Positions 1 through 12,526 of a DNA stretch of 64,000 bases are shown here, in pieces (the stretch's first letter is position 1; the number at the start of each line of letters is the position of its first letter). Source of the stretch: Sphagnum compactum (taxonomy: Eukaryota; Bryophyta; Sphagnopsida; Sphagnales); assembly GCA_965153455.1 (NCBI GenBank), contig OZ234504.1, positions 2,170,001 to 2,234,000 on the forward strand. The letters run 5' to 3'. The notes under the pieces are model-generated. The model was not told the origin of the DNA. It saw nothing but the letters and a program-made list of their open reading frames with translations, and did not search any database. The position numbers and the translations under genes were made by a program.

Positions 1-950
1 ACTCGCAAATGCTGAAACCACAGCTCTTCTTCTCCTAGTTGTCCATATCCATACTAGTGCAGTACTCCAAAGCTGCACCAACTACTTGCAGCTGCTGAAA
101 CTACAGCTCTAGACTAGATGTCCATATCCAAAACAAGCCCACCTTCAAACCTCCACATCTGGTATTGACAATGTGGTGAATTAATGGTTGGAGATCTTTC
201 TTAGCAGGCAATATAAGCCCTATCCAAACAAACAGGCTAAGTTTTTTCCGGTCTTCAAGTCCCTAAATCTGAGATACAAAGAGATGAAGAAGGTACAGCA
301 GATGATGGGTAGGCTAATACAGTCTGATTTTTTATGGACATGTTGAAGCTCACCTCCCCAATGATCCTGTAGCAAAGCAAGATTGAGTACAAAGACACAA
401 AAAGTATGATTGGGCATTGATTGCCCATATATGCAAATATCGCTCGATTCAAAACCTGAAAGTATCACACTTGTAATACCGTAGTCGAATAGCATATATG
501 TTTGTGTAGCTCTCTGCTCAATAAATTACTTGACTTTGAGGATTTCCATTTTGACAACAAAAAAAAAAACATATTTTCCAAATATTCCAAAAGTTGCTGA
601 ATCATTTTCCTTCACAAATTCATTTCTTTTGAAAATTTCAGCAAGTTTTAGAAAAATATATTATATTATTATATGGGTGAACTTGATATTCCCCTCTTGG
701 GTATGGAAATTTTTGTATGCTTATTATAGTTTTGAACATACCAAATTTCTCTACTCATAGACTAGGCTTGTAATTCCTTTCTTTCAAATCATGGGTCAGG
801 AAATCAGTTCCGAGCACAAATTATTTGTGATATAACCCTTCTGATTGCATGCATGCATGCATGTTTCCCAAAAGTCGATTAGTGTTGTTAATATTAATGT
901 TGGTACGTAAAAGGAAATGATTGGCCTTATGGGTCGAAGATAAGGCTTGG

Positions 951-981
<31 letters not shown>

Positions 982-3900
982 AAATTTTTAAAATATGAGA
1001 ACTGCATTTTTGGGTCAAAACCAAAAAATGTTGTTCTGTTCTCAATTTCAAAAGGAACTTTCAATCATGGTTTTAATTTCATTTAATTTAATTTTTTTGT
1101 GGAACGGTCTTGAGATTCTGTCTTGAGATTGGTTTTATGATATCTAAAATCTCTTATAATTCATGTCATTTTCACAAAGAATTTAGAGACAGTCCTGTTG
1201 TTTAAGATTAGGTCCAGTTTCATCTTCATTACAAATAGTTAAACAAAAACAATTTCGTATAATATTAGTTTGTTCGACTAATACGCAGAGTTCAAAATAG
1301 AGGTTGTGTAATATTAGTTATGTGCAATCAATAAATGCAATAACTTGCCTAAAATGTAAGCTCAATCTTATACTTTTTTTTCCATAAAGTTATATTTATT
1401 TACGTTGAGAACTTGAATTTATATAAAATGGGGTAGCAACCCTAGTTTAGGTTATAATTCAATTATGAAAAGAGATCGATTACTTGTTTAGGTTCAAGGA
1501 TAATTCCCCAAAAAAAACATTCAAAGGAAAAATTTCACCCAAAAAAACGCTAAAGTCATGTTAGTTTTTTTTTGTTGCCTAGTTTAATCGCAAACCAATG
1601 TGCAATGATAGAAATATCTAGCAACCAAAATAGGTTCGATTGTCAACAAATTGTGGTGATCAAACATCATTTTGGTCATCATAGGGTTTAAGGCAACTCA
1701 AGGGCCAAAGTTTTAGTTTCCCTCCACCTTACCTTGGGTAGTTTAATATGGGCTATGACCTAGGTTCATCCTAGGTTGACTTATGTTTATTTTATTTTGA
1801 CATGATGCTAGGCAACATTAGCATTCAAATAAACATTTTGCATCTTAACAAATGTTTGGATGTTGTGACAACCTTGGTTTTTGTTGTAACTACTATTGTG
1901 TTGTTGTTATGCAGAAAGAAAGAGGAAAACAACAATGTTGTTCCATTGGGCCTTACTATTCTGTTGTTACAAGAAGATGAAATGGCATGGGTGTTGATGT
2001 AATGTGTTTCTATTATAATATGCTTTGAATGTCAAAGTGAAAACCTTCTAACCTAAATAAGTATTTCAATTTTTCCTTTTTTTTTTATCCCTTCATTATC
2101 TTCCATTTCAAAAGTTCACCACAATCAAACCAACTTCAAAATCTTGTTTTCTCTTTCACAACCTCTCAAACTCTAGGGTACTAGGACCCAATTAAGGTTC
2201 AAACTCCCCAAGATATTATGAACAAGAAAATCAATAACCATGAAAATTTCTAAAAAATCGGGGACAATTGCTTTTAAGCTTTTTAAGCTCAACAAAAACA
2301 CACAAAGAAAAGTAATGCAAGCAAACAAAAAAATCAAGAAAATTGAAACAACTTTTTTTCCAATCTTTTTTTCCTCCAAACAAACAAACAAACATAAAGA
2401 GAAACAAGTAAATTAAGAAACACAAAGTAATCAAAATAAAATCCCTTGTGAACTTTTCAAGCTCAACAAACCAAATAAGAAAATGCCCACATGCATATTT
2501 CCCCATGTTGCAACAAACGACATAAATTTACATTTGTAATTCTCATGCAATTGACATAACAAAACCAAAACACAATTTCATAATGTAAGGGAATTGCACA
2601 AAAACAAAATAAACCATAACACTTACCATAAATATTAAACCTATGCAAGCTTCATGTTATAGCTCTAGTTTCCTTGCTTCATGAAAATCAAGAACGCAAG
2701 ACAAAACCAATTTGCAATTAGAATTCACATTAATTGAAAACAAAGCAAACTAAATTTTCAATTTCATAATTCACACAATTTTCACAAATCAAGAAATTAA
2801 ACCAAAACCATGGTATTGTTCACAAATCATAGCTTTAAAACATAAACTAATTTCTTGATATATGGCATATTTTTGAAGTCCAAGACTTTACTGACTCCAC
2901 ACAAGAAAATCTAAGCCTTAGATCATTCTTAAATCACATGTATCAACAAAAACACATACATAATGTTAGGTAAGAACAAAATATTCAACTTCACAAAGAT
3001 GAAGATCCTTGCCTTTCCAACCTCTAAGAAGGTAATACTCAAAACAAATTTATGTTTAACCTATTCACATTGGGGTTCACCAAAAGCTTTAACAATTTTT
3101 ATTTATTGAAACTATTTTTCATTTTCATTTATTTTTCCCCCTTTGCCTTTAATTTCTTTTTTTAGAATTCCACTCATCATTGTTGGAACATACACCATCA
3201 TTTCTTGACCCATTTCACTATCTTTTTCTTTTAATGTTTTCCTCTTCATTCTTTTTTTGATTGATGGGATGCATGAATTCTCACTTACCCATGTGCTAAA
3301 TCTTTAAATCTTTTTTTCATTTGACTCCATCCTTTTAAAATTTTGTTTAATACACCCAACCATTGAGTTTTATCACAAAACCAATAACTTTCAAACTTGG
3401 TTGGACTTATAATCTCCCAATTCATTTTACAATGACATTCACATGAACATGTTCAATATCAAAACCCCAAAGGTCATAAACCCAAAAACATTGAACTTTA
3501 AAACAAATTGAATGTCATTAAAGTTTAACAAAGTTTTACCTTGAAAAAAACTCATGAACTCTAAGCATGTTCACTCCTTTCCATTCACAATCGTTGAAAC
3601 ATCAATGTTCAAATGGATGTGTTGTGTTGTGATAGATGTCAAATGTTGTGATAACCCTGACTTTGTCACCCCTAACATTCAATAATTGGGAGTTTTAAAA
3701 AGCAATTGTCACCAATTCATGTTCTCAAATTTCTATTCCTTTTTGGGATGATGATTCAATAAATCATGCTACATTGTAACATTACAATATTACTTTAAAA
3801 AAACGAAAAAAATATGTAAATGTTCAATATGGGTTATGCTCCTTGAAAATCGCATTTTTAATTCGATTTTTTGATTTTGGAAAGGTGGAATTGTTTTTGT

Positions 3901-5529
3901 TGAAAAAAATATATGATGAAATATTTGTGTAAAATATCTGAAATATATTTTTACTACATAAATCATTTAAACAAATATGATGCCTTCAAAAATTGTTTAG
4001 CCACAAGCTAAGAACTTTCAAAATGTGAACAATATTATATTCACATTGCTAGAAAAATTTTATAAGGTGTTTTAAAATTAAGGATGCCAACAATGACATG
4101 ACTTGGGCTTTTTACATCGAGATGCAGTTCACACTAACATGTACCATTAGCAATCATAACCATTGTTTAATTTTGTGTGTTTTGAATTGTAAAAAAAGAA
4201 AAAATTACAAATGGGCTTGTTTTTATACACTATTATTTCAATATATTGGAATACACATCCAAAAAAATTAAAATCAATCTAATGAATAAAAAATACACAA
4301 ATTATTTTTATGCTATGTAACAAATGCTTTTAAATGGTGATTAAGTAGTAAAAATATAGAAACCATAATTTGGATTCTTTTGAAATGGCATAGTTTTGGC
4401 AAATTTTTATATAAACCTTAACATAATAGTATTAGGAAAACTTAGAAGATTTTAAAACTTTTTTAAAATGATGTATTGAGAATACTTTAAAAATATTCTT
4501 GAAAAAAACAATGAAAAGGCATAGGTTTAAGGGGGTAGATGTGGCTCTTATTAGCATGGTTGGACCCATTGTTTGTCATGTCATGATGTGACATCACAAC
4601 AACATTTCACATCATTATTTCAAGAATATATGATTAAAATCCATGGAATAGTTTTAAATATTTTAAAATATACTTGAATATTTTTTGAAATATCTAAACA
4701 AGTATGTGACTTATACCTACATCATGTCGTTTGTGACTTGACATGATAATTATGCATAAAATTAAGGCTTACATTTTTTCAATCTATAATTGAGTGGTGC
4801 ACAACAATTTATTGTTTTTGTAGTGTTTTTGAAACATACAAACCTAGTCTTGGTATAAATTTCAAGTTTTAGCTAATATAAAATGTGATGAAAACCTTTA
4901 TATTTTTAGTATGACATTGAAAATTTTAGTTATTGGCCAAATCTTTTTACCAATTGTTATTTTTTGAATACCCAACTAGACCAATTTTTCATCTTTTATG
5001 GTTTTATCTTGCAAAGGCATTGTGGGAATTCATTTTGAATGATGGTTATTTAGCATATACTAAATATGCTAAATTATTAGGGAAATAAACTTAGTTTTTT
5101 TTAAGGGCGAAACATCCTTTAAATTGGATGCAATTTGTGTTCAAAGTCAATTTGATGCAATTTTATAACACATTTTTTTTTTTTTTTGCTTGGCCTCTCC
5201 TTATAAAGCTAACAAACTCTAAACTCATTAATTTGATTTCATGTAAAACATTATTTTAAAACAAAGCCTTTCATAATAGAACCCTTTTTTTTTAAACTAC
5301 CACACATGGTACATCAAATACCTAGCTTTTGAAAATTAAATGGACCAACATTAATGAACAATGCAATTTTCTTTGCCTTCCCTTCTTTGTGGGATTTTGT
5401 CAAAAAAAATTGATGGAGAGAGGGACGTTGAATGTTCATAGTTTTCTCATCCAAACATGAGCTCATAACAATATTAATCAATCTATTATTCTCATGTACT
5501 AGAAAGACAAAGACCCATTAAAAAAATAT
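1..5529. other. AT-rich intergenic DNA, no gene recognised
   Basis: I see no coding homology in this stretch; the short open frames are what AT-rich DNA gives by chance. It contains poly-T runs (for example about 951-974), a short run of GCATGC-type alternation at about 847-863 (overlapping RY cores, CATGCA), and a loosely repeated segment at the very start (GCTGAAACCACAGCTC near 11 and again near 95). Nothing else is supported. Confidence 0.7.
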
Positions 5530-6360
5530 GTTGGAGATTTTCCTCAGATTTTCAACAAAAAGCCTATAAAAAAAGGTGGTAAAAACCAAGTTGCAAATTT
5601 ATTGTAGATCTAATGAAAATGGAGTGGTGTTGTTGCTGCATATTTAAGTTTCATTGAAGTTTACCAAAGAATGTTTATGCAAACTAATGACAAAATGTAT
5701 GGTTAAAACCATTTTCAATTATATTAAGAAGAAACCATGGGAGAAAATGTGTTTGATTTTGTTGCAAATTCACATCAATTCTTGTTGGAGATTTGCCAAA
5801 AGGTTAACAAAAACACATGAAACATATATGTTGAACCAAACTTCAATTTTATTGCAGATTTGGTGAAAATACATGGGCATTGTTGTTGCATATCCAATTC
5901 AATTTCCATTGGAAATTCTGTAAAACTAATAACACAAACTCATGAAAAAATGCATGTAAAGCTTTTTCGAATCATATCACAAATTTCTGTAAAAAACATG
6001 TTCAAGCTATTGGTGAATATTCAAGTCCATTTTCATCGAAAACTCTTGAACATGTTAACAAACATCCATGAAAAAGTATAATGGTAAATCATGCTTCAAT
6101 TCCATTGTAGATTTATTGGAAATTCATGGTTGTTGTTACATGACCAAATTAGTTTTCATTGGAGTTTTTCACAAAACCTATCACAAATTCATGAAAAATT
6201 CTTTGGTAAAAAATACTGCCAATCATATTTTAGGTATATAAAAAATACATGGGTGTTACTATTAAAAATTCAATCAATTTTTTGTTGAAGATTTTCAAAA
6301 ATGTTGTTTAAAAAAATCAGGAAAATGTGTAGTTAAAAGTGTTACAAATTTTCTTAAAAA
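5530..6360. repeat. Diverged tandem array, unit about 125 bp, 6-7 copies
   Basis: A landmark of the form ATGAAAAAnTG, preceded by an ACAAA(C) stretch and followed by GGTAAA or GTTAAA, recurs near 5687, 5817, 5942, 6068, 6191 and 6318, that is every 123-130 bases. Between landmarks each unit has TTCAATTnnATTGnAGAT, then ATTGTTGTTGCAT-like sequence, then TTnCATTGGAnnTTnT. An earlier, weaker unit begins near 5530. The copies are strongly diverged, so the array is old. Open frames inside it are by-products of the periodicity, not genes. Confidence 0.7.
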
Positions 6361-8490
6361 ACCATGATTTGAAAATTATGGGGTAATTCTTTCTTACAAA
6401 CCACCATTGGAATTTTTTTTTATTAATTTCCCAAAATGTAGTAGTGTTTGGAATACACGTTGAAGCAACCTATATGGGAATGTGCAATGGGCTTTAATGT
6501 GTGACAAAACCATGGCCACAAAGGTTTAGAAATAAAAGCGGTACAACAAATTTATGTTGACTTGTTTGTTTTGCAAAGCACAATTGACAGGAAAAATTAA
6601 GGTTTGAAAAGTTATGCGAAATATAGTAGTTCACAAAGCCTTAAAAACTTGAAATTTGTTGATATTACAAGAAGGTTAGTTACAACACCATCTTAGAAAG
6701 AATATGCAAAGGTTATTGGGGGATCATAGATGCTCATGATTGACATGGTTCCACAATTGGTGTTGGGGGCAATTACCATTCAGTGAACTTATTATCTTGT
6801 GTTTGTGAAATTCTTTGTGTAGTTTGGAGGTAAACATTAAAGACCACTTCAATGATTTGAATTATTTCTACAACCAAATTAGGATGAATCATCTCACCTA
6901 GTAAATAGGGGGCAAATTCCTAGTATATTCTATAATTATTCTCAACACAATATAGGGCCAACAAAACAGAAAGTCTCAAAATCGAGGAGTAGTCTGTTTA
7001 AGTAGTACTCCATGCTACCCTAAACCCTAAACCCATAAATACCCAAAATTGTTTTTGAGATAAGATCCAAAGGCTTGAAACCAAGCATAACAATAACATC
7101 GTAGACAAAGTTTTTAATCTAACACCAATCCACACCAAGAGCACAAACATCTTGATAAGCCCTAAAGTTTCCAAAAATTCTAATGGGTTCTGGAAAATCA
7201 AAGCCATTAGTAGAATCCGGATCCTTAATTATGTGTATCCACAAAAAGAACCTCCAATTGCTCTACTTCCAACTTGTTCCAAGATTTTATTCTTTGAGAT
7301 TCTTGAGGATGTTAAATCCCTAGTCACATAATGCCATTGAAATAACATTTGATCAATACATATTAAATATGAATAAGTGTCAATAAAGTGTTAAACTATA
7401 CATTGTAGATAGATTTTGAAACAGGATACTTTGTAAATGATAATTTATTTTTTTGTTCCTTGCCATAAATTTGACCCAAATTGATGAAACAAAATCACTT
7501 CACCCTTAATTAAGCTTATGGAAATTTGACCTTAGGGTTTGGGGTATTTCCAGTGTGGCCAATTTTTCGCTCTTTAGAGAACTTTCAGTCCAGTTGGTAG
7601 GTTGTTTGGGTGTGAGTTGAGCCATTTTTTCTAAACTTTGCAGTGTCAGTTTTGGCACTTTTTTCAAATTCAAGGATCTCTGGGCTTGGTTCAAAAATCA
7701 AGTTCAGTTTTATACACGGCACCTTTCCAAGACGAAGAGATTACATAGGTATGAAGTTTTAGAAGGAATTAATGCTAAGGATTGTACAGGTGCAAAGTTT
7801 ACAACCAATTAAGCGTTTACTTATAAAGTTTAACATACATGTCAACTAGTTCAATTTGCTTACCTAAAACCCCTTGTGTCCAAGAGTTGCTTTTCCACAT
7901 TTTTAGTTTCAATCCTAGCAAGACTCGACTACTTCCATATTGGTTTGCTTCTTGTGCTGGTTCCACCACAAGTGTGGCAATTTGGGTGCGAGTCATACAA
8001 TTACAATGTTCATGGTGCAATTAAGACATCTAGGGACTAAATTTATGGATTCCCATCTGCGACCCAAGTTTTTGTGAGAAGACTAGGACCAAGCACCACA
8101 GATGTGAGCTCCAAAAACACCTTCTCTGACACCAAAACAATAACCTTAAAGCCGAGCAAGGGAGGTGAACACTAAGTGGCTTGAAAAACAAATTGATCTG
8201 TTGAGCTTTTGAAAACTGAAAGTTGTTTAGGAAATTCATTTTGGCTCACATGCATGGTATCGTACCTACTTGAGTTGTGTGGACAAGAAAAATGGATAGG
8301 TAATGTGATTGCAAGAAGTTTCAAGTGACAATATGGAGTATGCTTTGGCAAAAACACTTTTGCTAGTAAGTGATAATAAAAAATGCTGACAAAGTTGCAA
8401 AATTATGCCCAAGCCATGCCTCAAGGACCTTTGAGTACACTCCACAAATTGTCGTCTAACAATGGTCTATGACCTTTCAGTATGTTGTAT
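6361..8490. other. Intergenic DNA, no gene recognised
   Basis: No family match was found on either strand. A short telomere-like stretch of CCCTAAA units lies at about 7016-7035. Composition becomes less AT-rich towards 7500. Short open frames on both strands here lack any recognisable domain. Confidence 0.55.
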
Positions 8491-8496
8491 AAGACA

Positions 8497-8800
8497 ATTG
8501 GAAAGTGCAAACAAACAATTGACAACATTATACAAAAATGTGCAAATGTGGGGGTGACACATGGCCCCCTCCCACTCTTGTAGTGAAATGTAGTGATTGA
8601 GATGTATGAAGTTTGAGAGCGAGAGACACACACACACTCATGTGTGGGGTCAATGATATGCAACGTTGGAAAGTGTAATGCATGGCCCTTTTAACTCTTG
8701 TCGTGAAATGCAAGCAGTGGGATGTATGAAGTTTGAGAGAGAGACACATACACTCATGTGTGGGGATTTGCAATGTAGGAAAGTGCAATGCCTTGTTGGA
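8497..8800. repeat. Tandem duplication, period 120 bp
   Basis: The segment beginning ACTCTTGT at about 8574 (TGAAATG, then GATGTATGAAGTTTGAGAG, a GA/CA-rich stretch, then CACTCATGTGTGGGG and GGAAAGTG) is repeated from about 8694. A partial third copy of the GGAAAGTGnAA...CATGGCCC part lies upstream from about 8497. The repeated antisense open frames across it are artefacts of this periodicity. Confidence 0.75.
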
Positions 8801-10285
8801 AAGGTATGGCAGACTAATTTAGAACGAAGATTTTTATTTAGGAGAAGCATCATTATGAACCCCCCAGGAGTTTACCTCAAAGGACGGTGAAGCAAACACA
8901 TGGGATTGTTTTGAACAAATGGTTCACAAGGGTATATATGCCAAAGGCTTTTTGGATTTGGAATCATCCAGTGGAATGGCATCGGCACCGAATCAATGAT
9001 GTTTAGAAGCAGGAAAGATGCTTCTTCCAAACATTTGACACAAGGATACCATAATTAACACCAACTTGAGGCATCTTTGGACTGGGATCACATTGACTCT
9101 TTGCATGCCTGGGAAGCTCAACTGGCCAGAATGAACCAGCACCCACCAGTGCACCATGCAAGATGGATGGCCTGTGGATGGGAAACAATTTTTTCAATGC
9201 ATTCCTATCCCCCAGCTAACCTTCCACATGCACTTACCTATCTAGTCATTACCAGTGTTGGGCAGATACTAGACTGAAGAGCTGGTATATAGAGTGGTGG
9301 TGTTGCTGGTATAACCAGATTGGTATGACCTGACACAATACCAACCTTGTACCTATACCTGCCTGGTAGGGATGTGAGGTAATATCAACCTACTACCAAT
9401 ACTTGTCTGGTACAGACTTGAGGTAATACCAGTTTAATTCCAGGATGACATCAATAGCAATATCAAGTATATTACACCTGCCACATATGAGTAAAAAATC
9501 AGCCTTGAACCTTAATACTGACCAAGCTGGTATAAGTGTAGGTTGGCAGCCAGGGTGTGAGGCACCCTAGTAGTGACACCTTACCAAAAGGAGCATGATG
9601 CCTCACTTCAAGGGTGTTACTCTTGCATTTGGATTCGCCTTGGCACCTGTGTGTTCATGCCTCAGACCATGATCTTCATTAAACATCTAAACTACCTGCA
9701 CATGGCAAGCCACATACTTGATCAGTTTGGTCATTCAATTCATCTCATAATTTTGAGCTAATCTCAACCTCTAAACAAGTGGAACTAAACTTTTTGCGAA
9801 CTCCCCAATTGGTTTTAAGGCTTCGGCACCTAAAATTCTTATCTCATGCATCTCATGGTCTAATCGTAAGTTTCTCTAGTTCAAGGACTTGACGCATCAT
9901 CAACGACATTTCCTTGAGCTCCTTCCTCAAACTCTCATTTGTTGATATTTATGTGTCTCATGAATGTTATCGAATCAAGAATCCAACCTAACCTAACACT
10001 TAAACTTGCTACCCAGTTTGCCACGAAGACCACCTCACCGTGGTCCAAACTTGAGCCCCAACTAGGCAAATCCTCACACTTGAGGGTTCGCTTAAAAAGG
10101 CATGTCAATTGTCCCCACATAAAGAACCAACCTATTTTTTTCCTTTGTATATTTAGGCTCCTCTTCAGGAGTAATTTTTCACTGGACCTTTCAACTTTGT
10201 AAGATGCCAGTCAACTGATCAAACAGGTTATCTCACAACTTTGTAGGATACCTGTTTTTCAAAACAAACTAGCTGGTTCTTCGTG
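8801..10285. other. Intergenic DNA with GGTATA/TACCAG-rich repeats
   Basis: From about 9280 to 9545 short degenerate motifs such as CTGGTATA, GGTAATACCA and TACCTGCCTGGTA recur in both orientations, giving local self-complementarity. No gene is recognised in the rest. Confidence 0.5.
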
Positions 10286-10288
10286 CAG

Positions 10289-10400
10289 GAGAAGGGTCTG
10301 TGTTTTCAGAACACTCCAGAATTTTCAGTACCCTTCCACTCAGCCTCCCCCTGTGACAACACATCAAATTCTGAAAGGCTCTGAGAACAGACCCTTCTTC
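10289..10400. repeat. Imperfect inverted repeat (hairpin)
   Basis: The left arm at about 10289-10325 contains GAAGGGTCTG, then TCAGAACACTCCAGAATTT. The right arm at about 10366-10400 reads AAATTCTGAAAGGCTCTG, then AGAACAGACCCTTCTTC, its approximate reverse complement. The loop is about 40 bases. It may be a relic foldback element; no target-site duplication was identified. Confidence 0.55.
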
Positions 10401-11022
10401 TATACATAAAGGCATCAGCAAATATTTTTTATACTTTTTATACTTGCATAGTTGGGAGGGAGGGGGTGTAGAAAGACCACCTCCCCTCAAAAGGAGTCTC
10501 CACAATGCACCCCTATTGTAAGTATGGGACAGAGCTAATAAAACCCCCCAAATCCATTTCATGTAATAAAAAAAAAAACCTTAACATTCTAGATAGCTCT
10601 ATTCCTACCTTATCCATTCAACAATGGACCTCCATTACCCCCAAACACCTTAGAATAGGTCTCTAGAATGCCTCTATCTGAAGTTTGGGACAGACCCAAA
10701 TTAAATTCATGTACAAAAAGAACTCTAATAAGTAATATTATAATCAACCCTACTACTTACTACCTTATTGCTGCTCACACACACAGCCAAAAAAAGCCCA
10801 CAAAAAACTCCCAACCAAAGGAAGAACAAGATTGGCACTTGAAAGAGTTGTGCTGAGTTGTAGACTGACTTCCAGTCCTATGAAAATCCTGTGAAATCCA
10901 AGTTCAGAGCACAACGTGAAGGGGTTGCATGACTGTCACGTAGCAATTAGTCCAGTTGGGAGCGGCGAGTCGAGACAGAGGTGCGGAACGAGGGTGGGGT
11001 TGAAATTGAAAGAGCAAGATGT

Positions 11023-11083
11023 CCACGTGTCATGCCACTGGGCACAACAGTTTGCATGCAACCAATCACTCATCCATAAATGG
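11023..11083. promoter_or_regulatory. Motif cluster: G-box/ABRE, RY, CCAAT, CArG
   Basis: Within about 60 bases I read a CACGTG G-box in ABRE context (CCACGTGTC, 11023-11031), an RY core CATGCA (11055-11060, within TTTGCATGCAA), a CCAAT box (11062-11066) and a textbook CArG box CCATAAATGG (11074-11083). In seed plants ABRE and RY elements are the bZIP and B3 (ABI3/FUS3) sites of maturation promoters, and CArG is the MADS-box site. The cluster lies about 1.45 kb upstream of the ABI3-like start codon, on its 5' side. That it regulates this gene is inferred. Confidence 0.5.
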
Positions 11084-11204
11084 GGCAGATATTATGCCGT
11101 TGTTACCCAAAAATAAATCGCCCCAAATCCCCCTTCCCCCACCCAGCCCCCTGAGAATCCCCCTTCCTTCAAGGCCCACATTCACCACCAGGGTGAATGA
11201 AAGT

Positions 11205-11345
11205 GGTGATCATCCAGAAAATAATTTAGCCAAATTTGGCTACATACCCTGATATGAAAGTAGAAAAGGAAAAAGAGAATCCTTCAATGTTCTTAACTAC
11301 CTACTAGAACTTATCATAAAAAAAACCTGGCGATTTGAAAAAAAG
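11205..11345 (+). repeat. Dispersed repeat family, copy A
   Basis: Contains GATCATCCAGAAAATAATTT, then AGCCAAATTTGGCTACA, then ATATGAAAGTAGAAAAGG, and later CTACCTACTAGAACTTATCATAAAAA. The same ordered blocks occur near 25204-25395 (+), 21655-21795 (-) and 23745-23850 (-), with weaker relatives near 25868-26010 and 56308-56430. This copy lies between the motif cluster and the TATA box of the ABI3-like gene. Confidence 0.7.
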
Positions 11346-11755
11346 GATCCTGTGTATATAACCAACAAGAACGAGATCTTCGCGCTCGTCACTGCAGCAG
11401 CAACAGCAGCGGCAGGATTTGCAGCTTTTTTGCAGCTGCAATCCAAAAAACATGAATCTGTTTCCTGTAAGTTCTTCTTGTGACAATACAGCAAAGCAAA
11501 GCTGTTTACATGGGTGACTGGAAGTGGGTTGTCAGGAATTTGAATGGTAGCAAGGAAGGAAGAACGAAAGCAAGCAAGCAAAGCACTAGCAAGGAAGCTG
11601 GGAAGAAGCCAAGGACAAATAATTAGCAAAGGCACGAGCTTGCAGGTTTTTCTTTACATGTTCCAGGAACTGCACTGAAATCTGGATATCAAGCTGCCTA
11701 GCTAGTAGTGACCGCAAGCACTTCATTAATATGGTGTTGCAGTAGCCGCCAACGG

Positions 11756-11765
11756 TATATAAATA
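11756..11765 (+). promoter_or_regulatory. Candidate TATA box of the ABI3-like gene
   Basis: TATATAAATA in an otherwise mixed-composition region is a good plant TATA box. It would place the transcription start near 11790 and give a leader of about 0.7 kb before the start codon at 12527. Another promoter cannot be excluded. Confidence 0.45.
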
Positions 11766-11789
11766 AGATAGGTAGCAGTAGCTGCATAT

Positions 11790-12526
11790 AAGCGCTGGTG
11801 AAGCTGCTGGCATGCTAGTGTACATTTCTTATTTTGCTCAAGACGACAAGTTAGATTAGGAATACAGGAAGATCAAATCAGTTTCTATATTCTGCAACTG
11901 ATCTTTTCTGCAATATATCTAGCTGATGCATGTAGGAGGAAGAAGATCGTCAGTTTTAGCTATCTGCAGCTACAGTTGTCGTACCTTTTGGCTGTGAAGA
12001 TGATGTGATCAGGGGGGGCGGGGGCGTGAAGTCGAGCGTCGAGTTTGGTCCACACCAGCTGCAACAGGTAAAGTACATGACAATCATTATTGCCGCAGCT
12101 AGCTCATCATGTGGGAAGAGGAGGACGAGTATAGTATAGTACTAGTTGTCGTAATAGTAGATATGTTGTTGTATTAAGGTATAACTTGCAGCAGTCGATG
12201 GATGGTGCTCACGGACTTAGAGATAATTGAGGAATTATAACTTTTGCAATGGGGACTAGAGAGATGCGATCAGCGAAAATGTTGACTTTGTCGTGAACGT
12301 GGCTGTTTCTGATCAGCTTGAATTCCCGTGTTCATAGCTAATTGCAAGCTCAGTGTTATTGTTGATGGTTTGTGCAGTTCTGAAGGTGGGTTAGAATTCT
12401 CTACAGTGAGAGCTTGCTGCAGCTCATGTGGTTCTGAAGTGTTGGAGGTTGGAAGACAAGGCTGCTGGCACAGGTACTTCAGTTACAACTAGTTCCGACT
12501 GACGACGGCACTCGCGGCCAGCTACA
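11790..12526 (+). other. Probable 5' leader of the ABI3-like gene
   Basis: This stretch is less AT-rich than the intergenic DNA and has several short upstream ATGs. It may include a leader intron: a donor-like ACAG/GTAAAGT lies near 12067 and an acceptor-like TTTGTGCAG near 12378. An RY core in reverse orientation, TGCATG, lies at 11927-11932. Leader and intron status are inferred. Confidence 0.4.

Noticed and set aside
5654-6288. Three consecutive plus-strand open frames of 65-73 codons
   Set aside because: They follow the 125 bp tandem repeat, which keeps stops in similar places; no homology.
7013-7037. Telomere-like CCCTAAA units (also near 17889 and 26403-26446)
   Set aside because: Only two to five irregular units each; too short for a telomere, so only noted as interstitial stretches or telo-box-like motifs.
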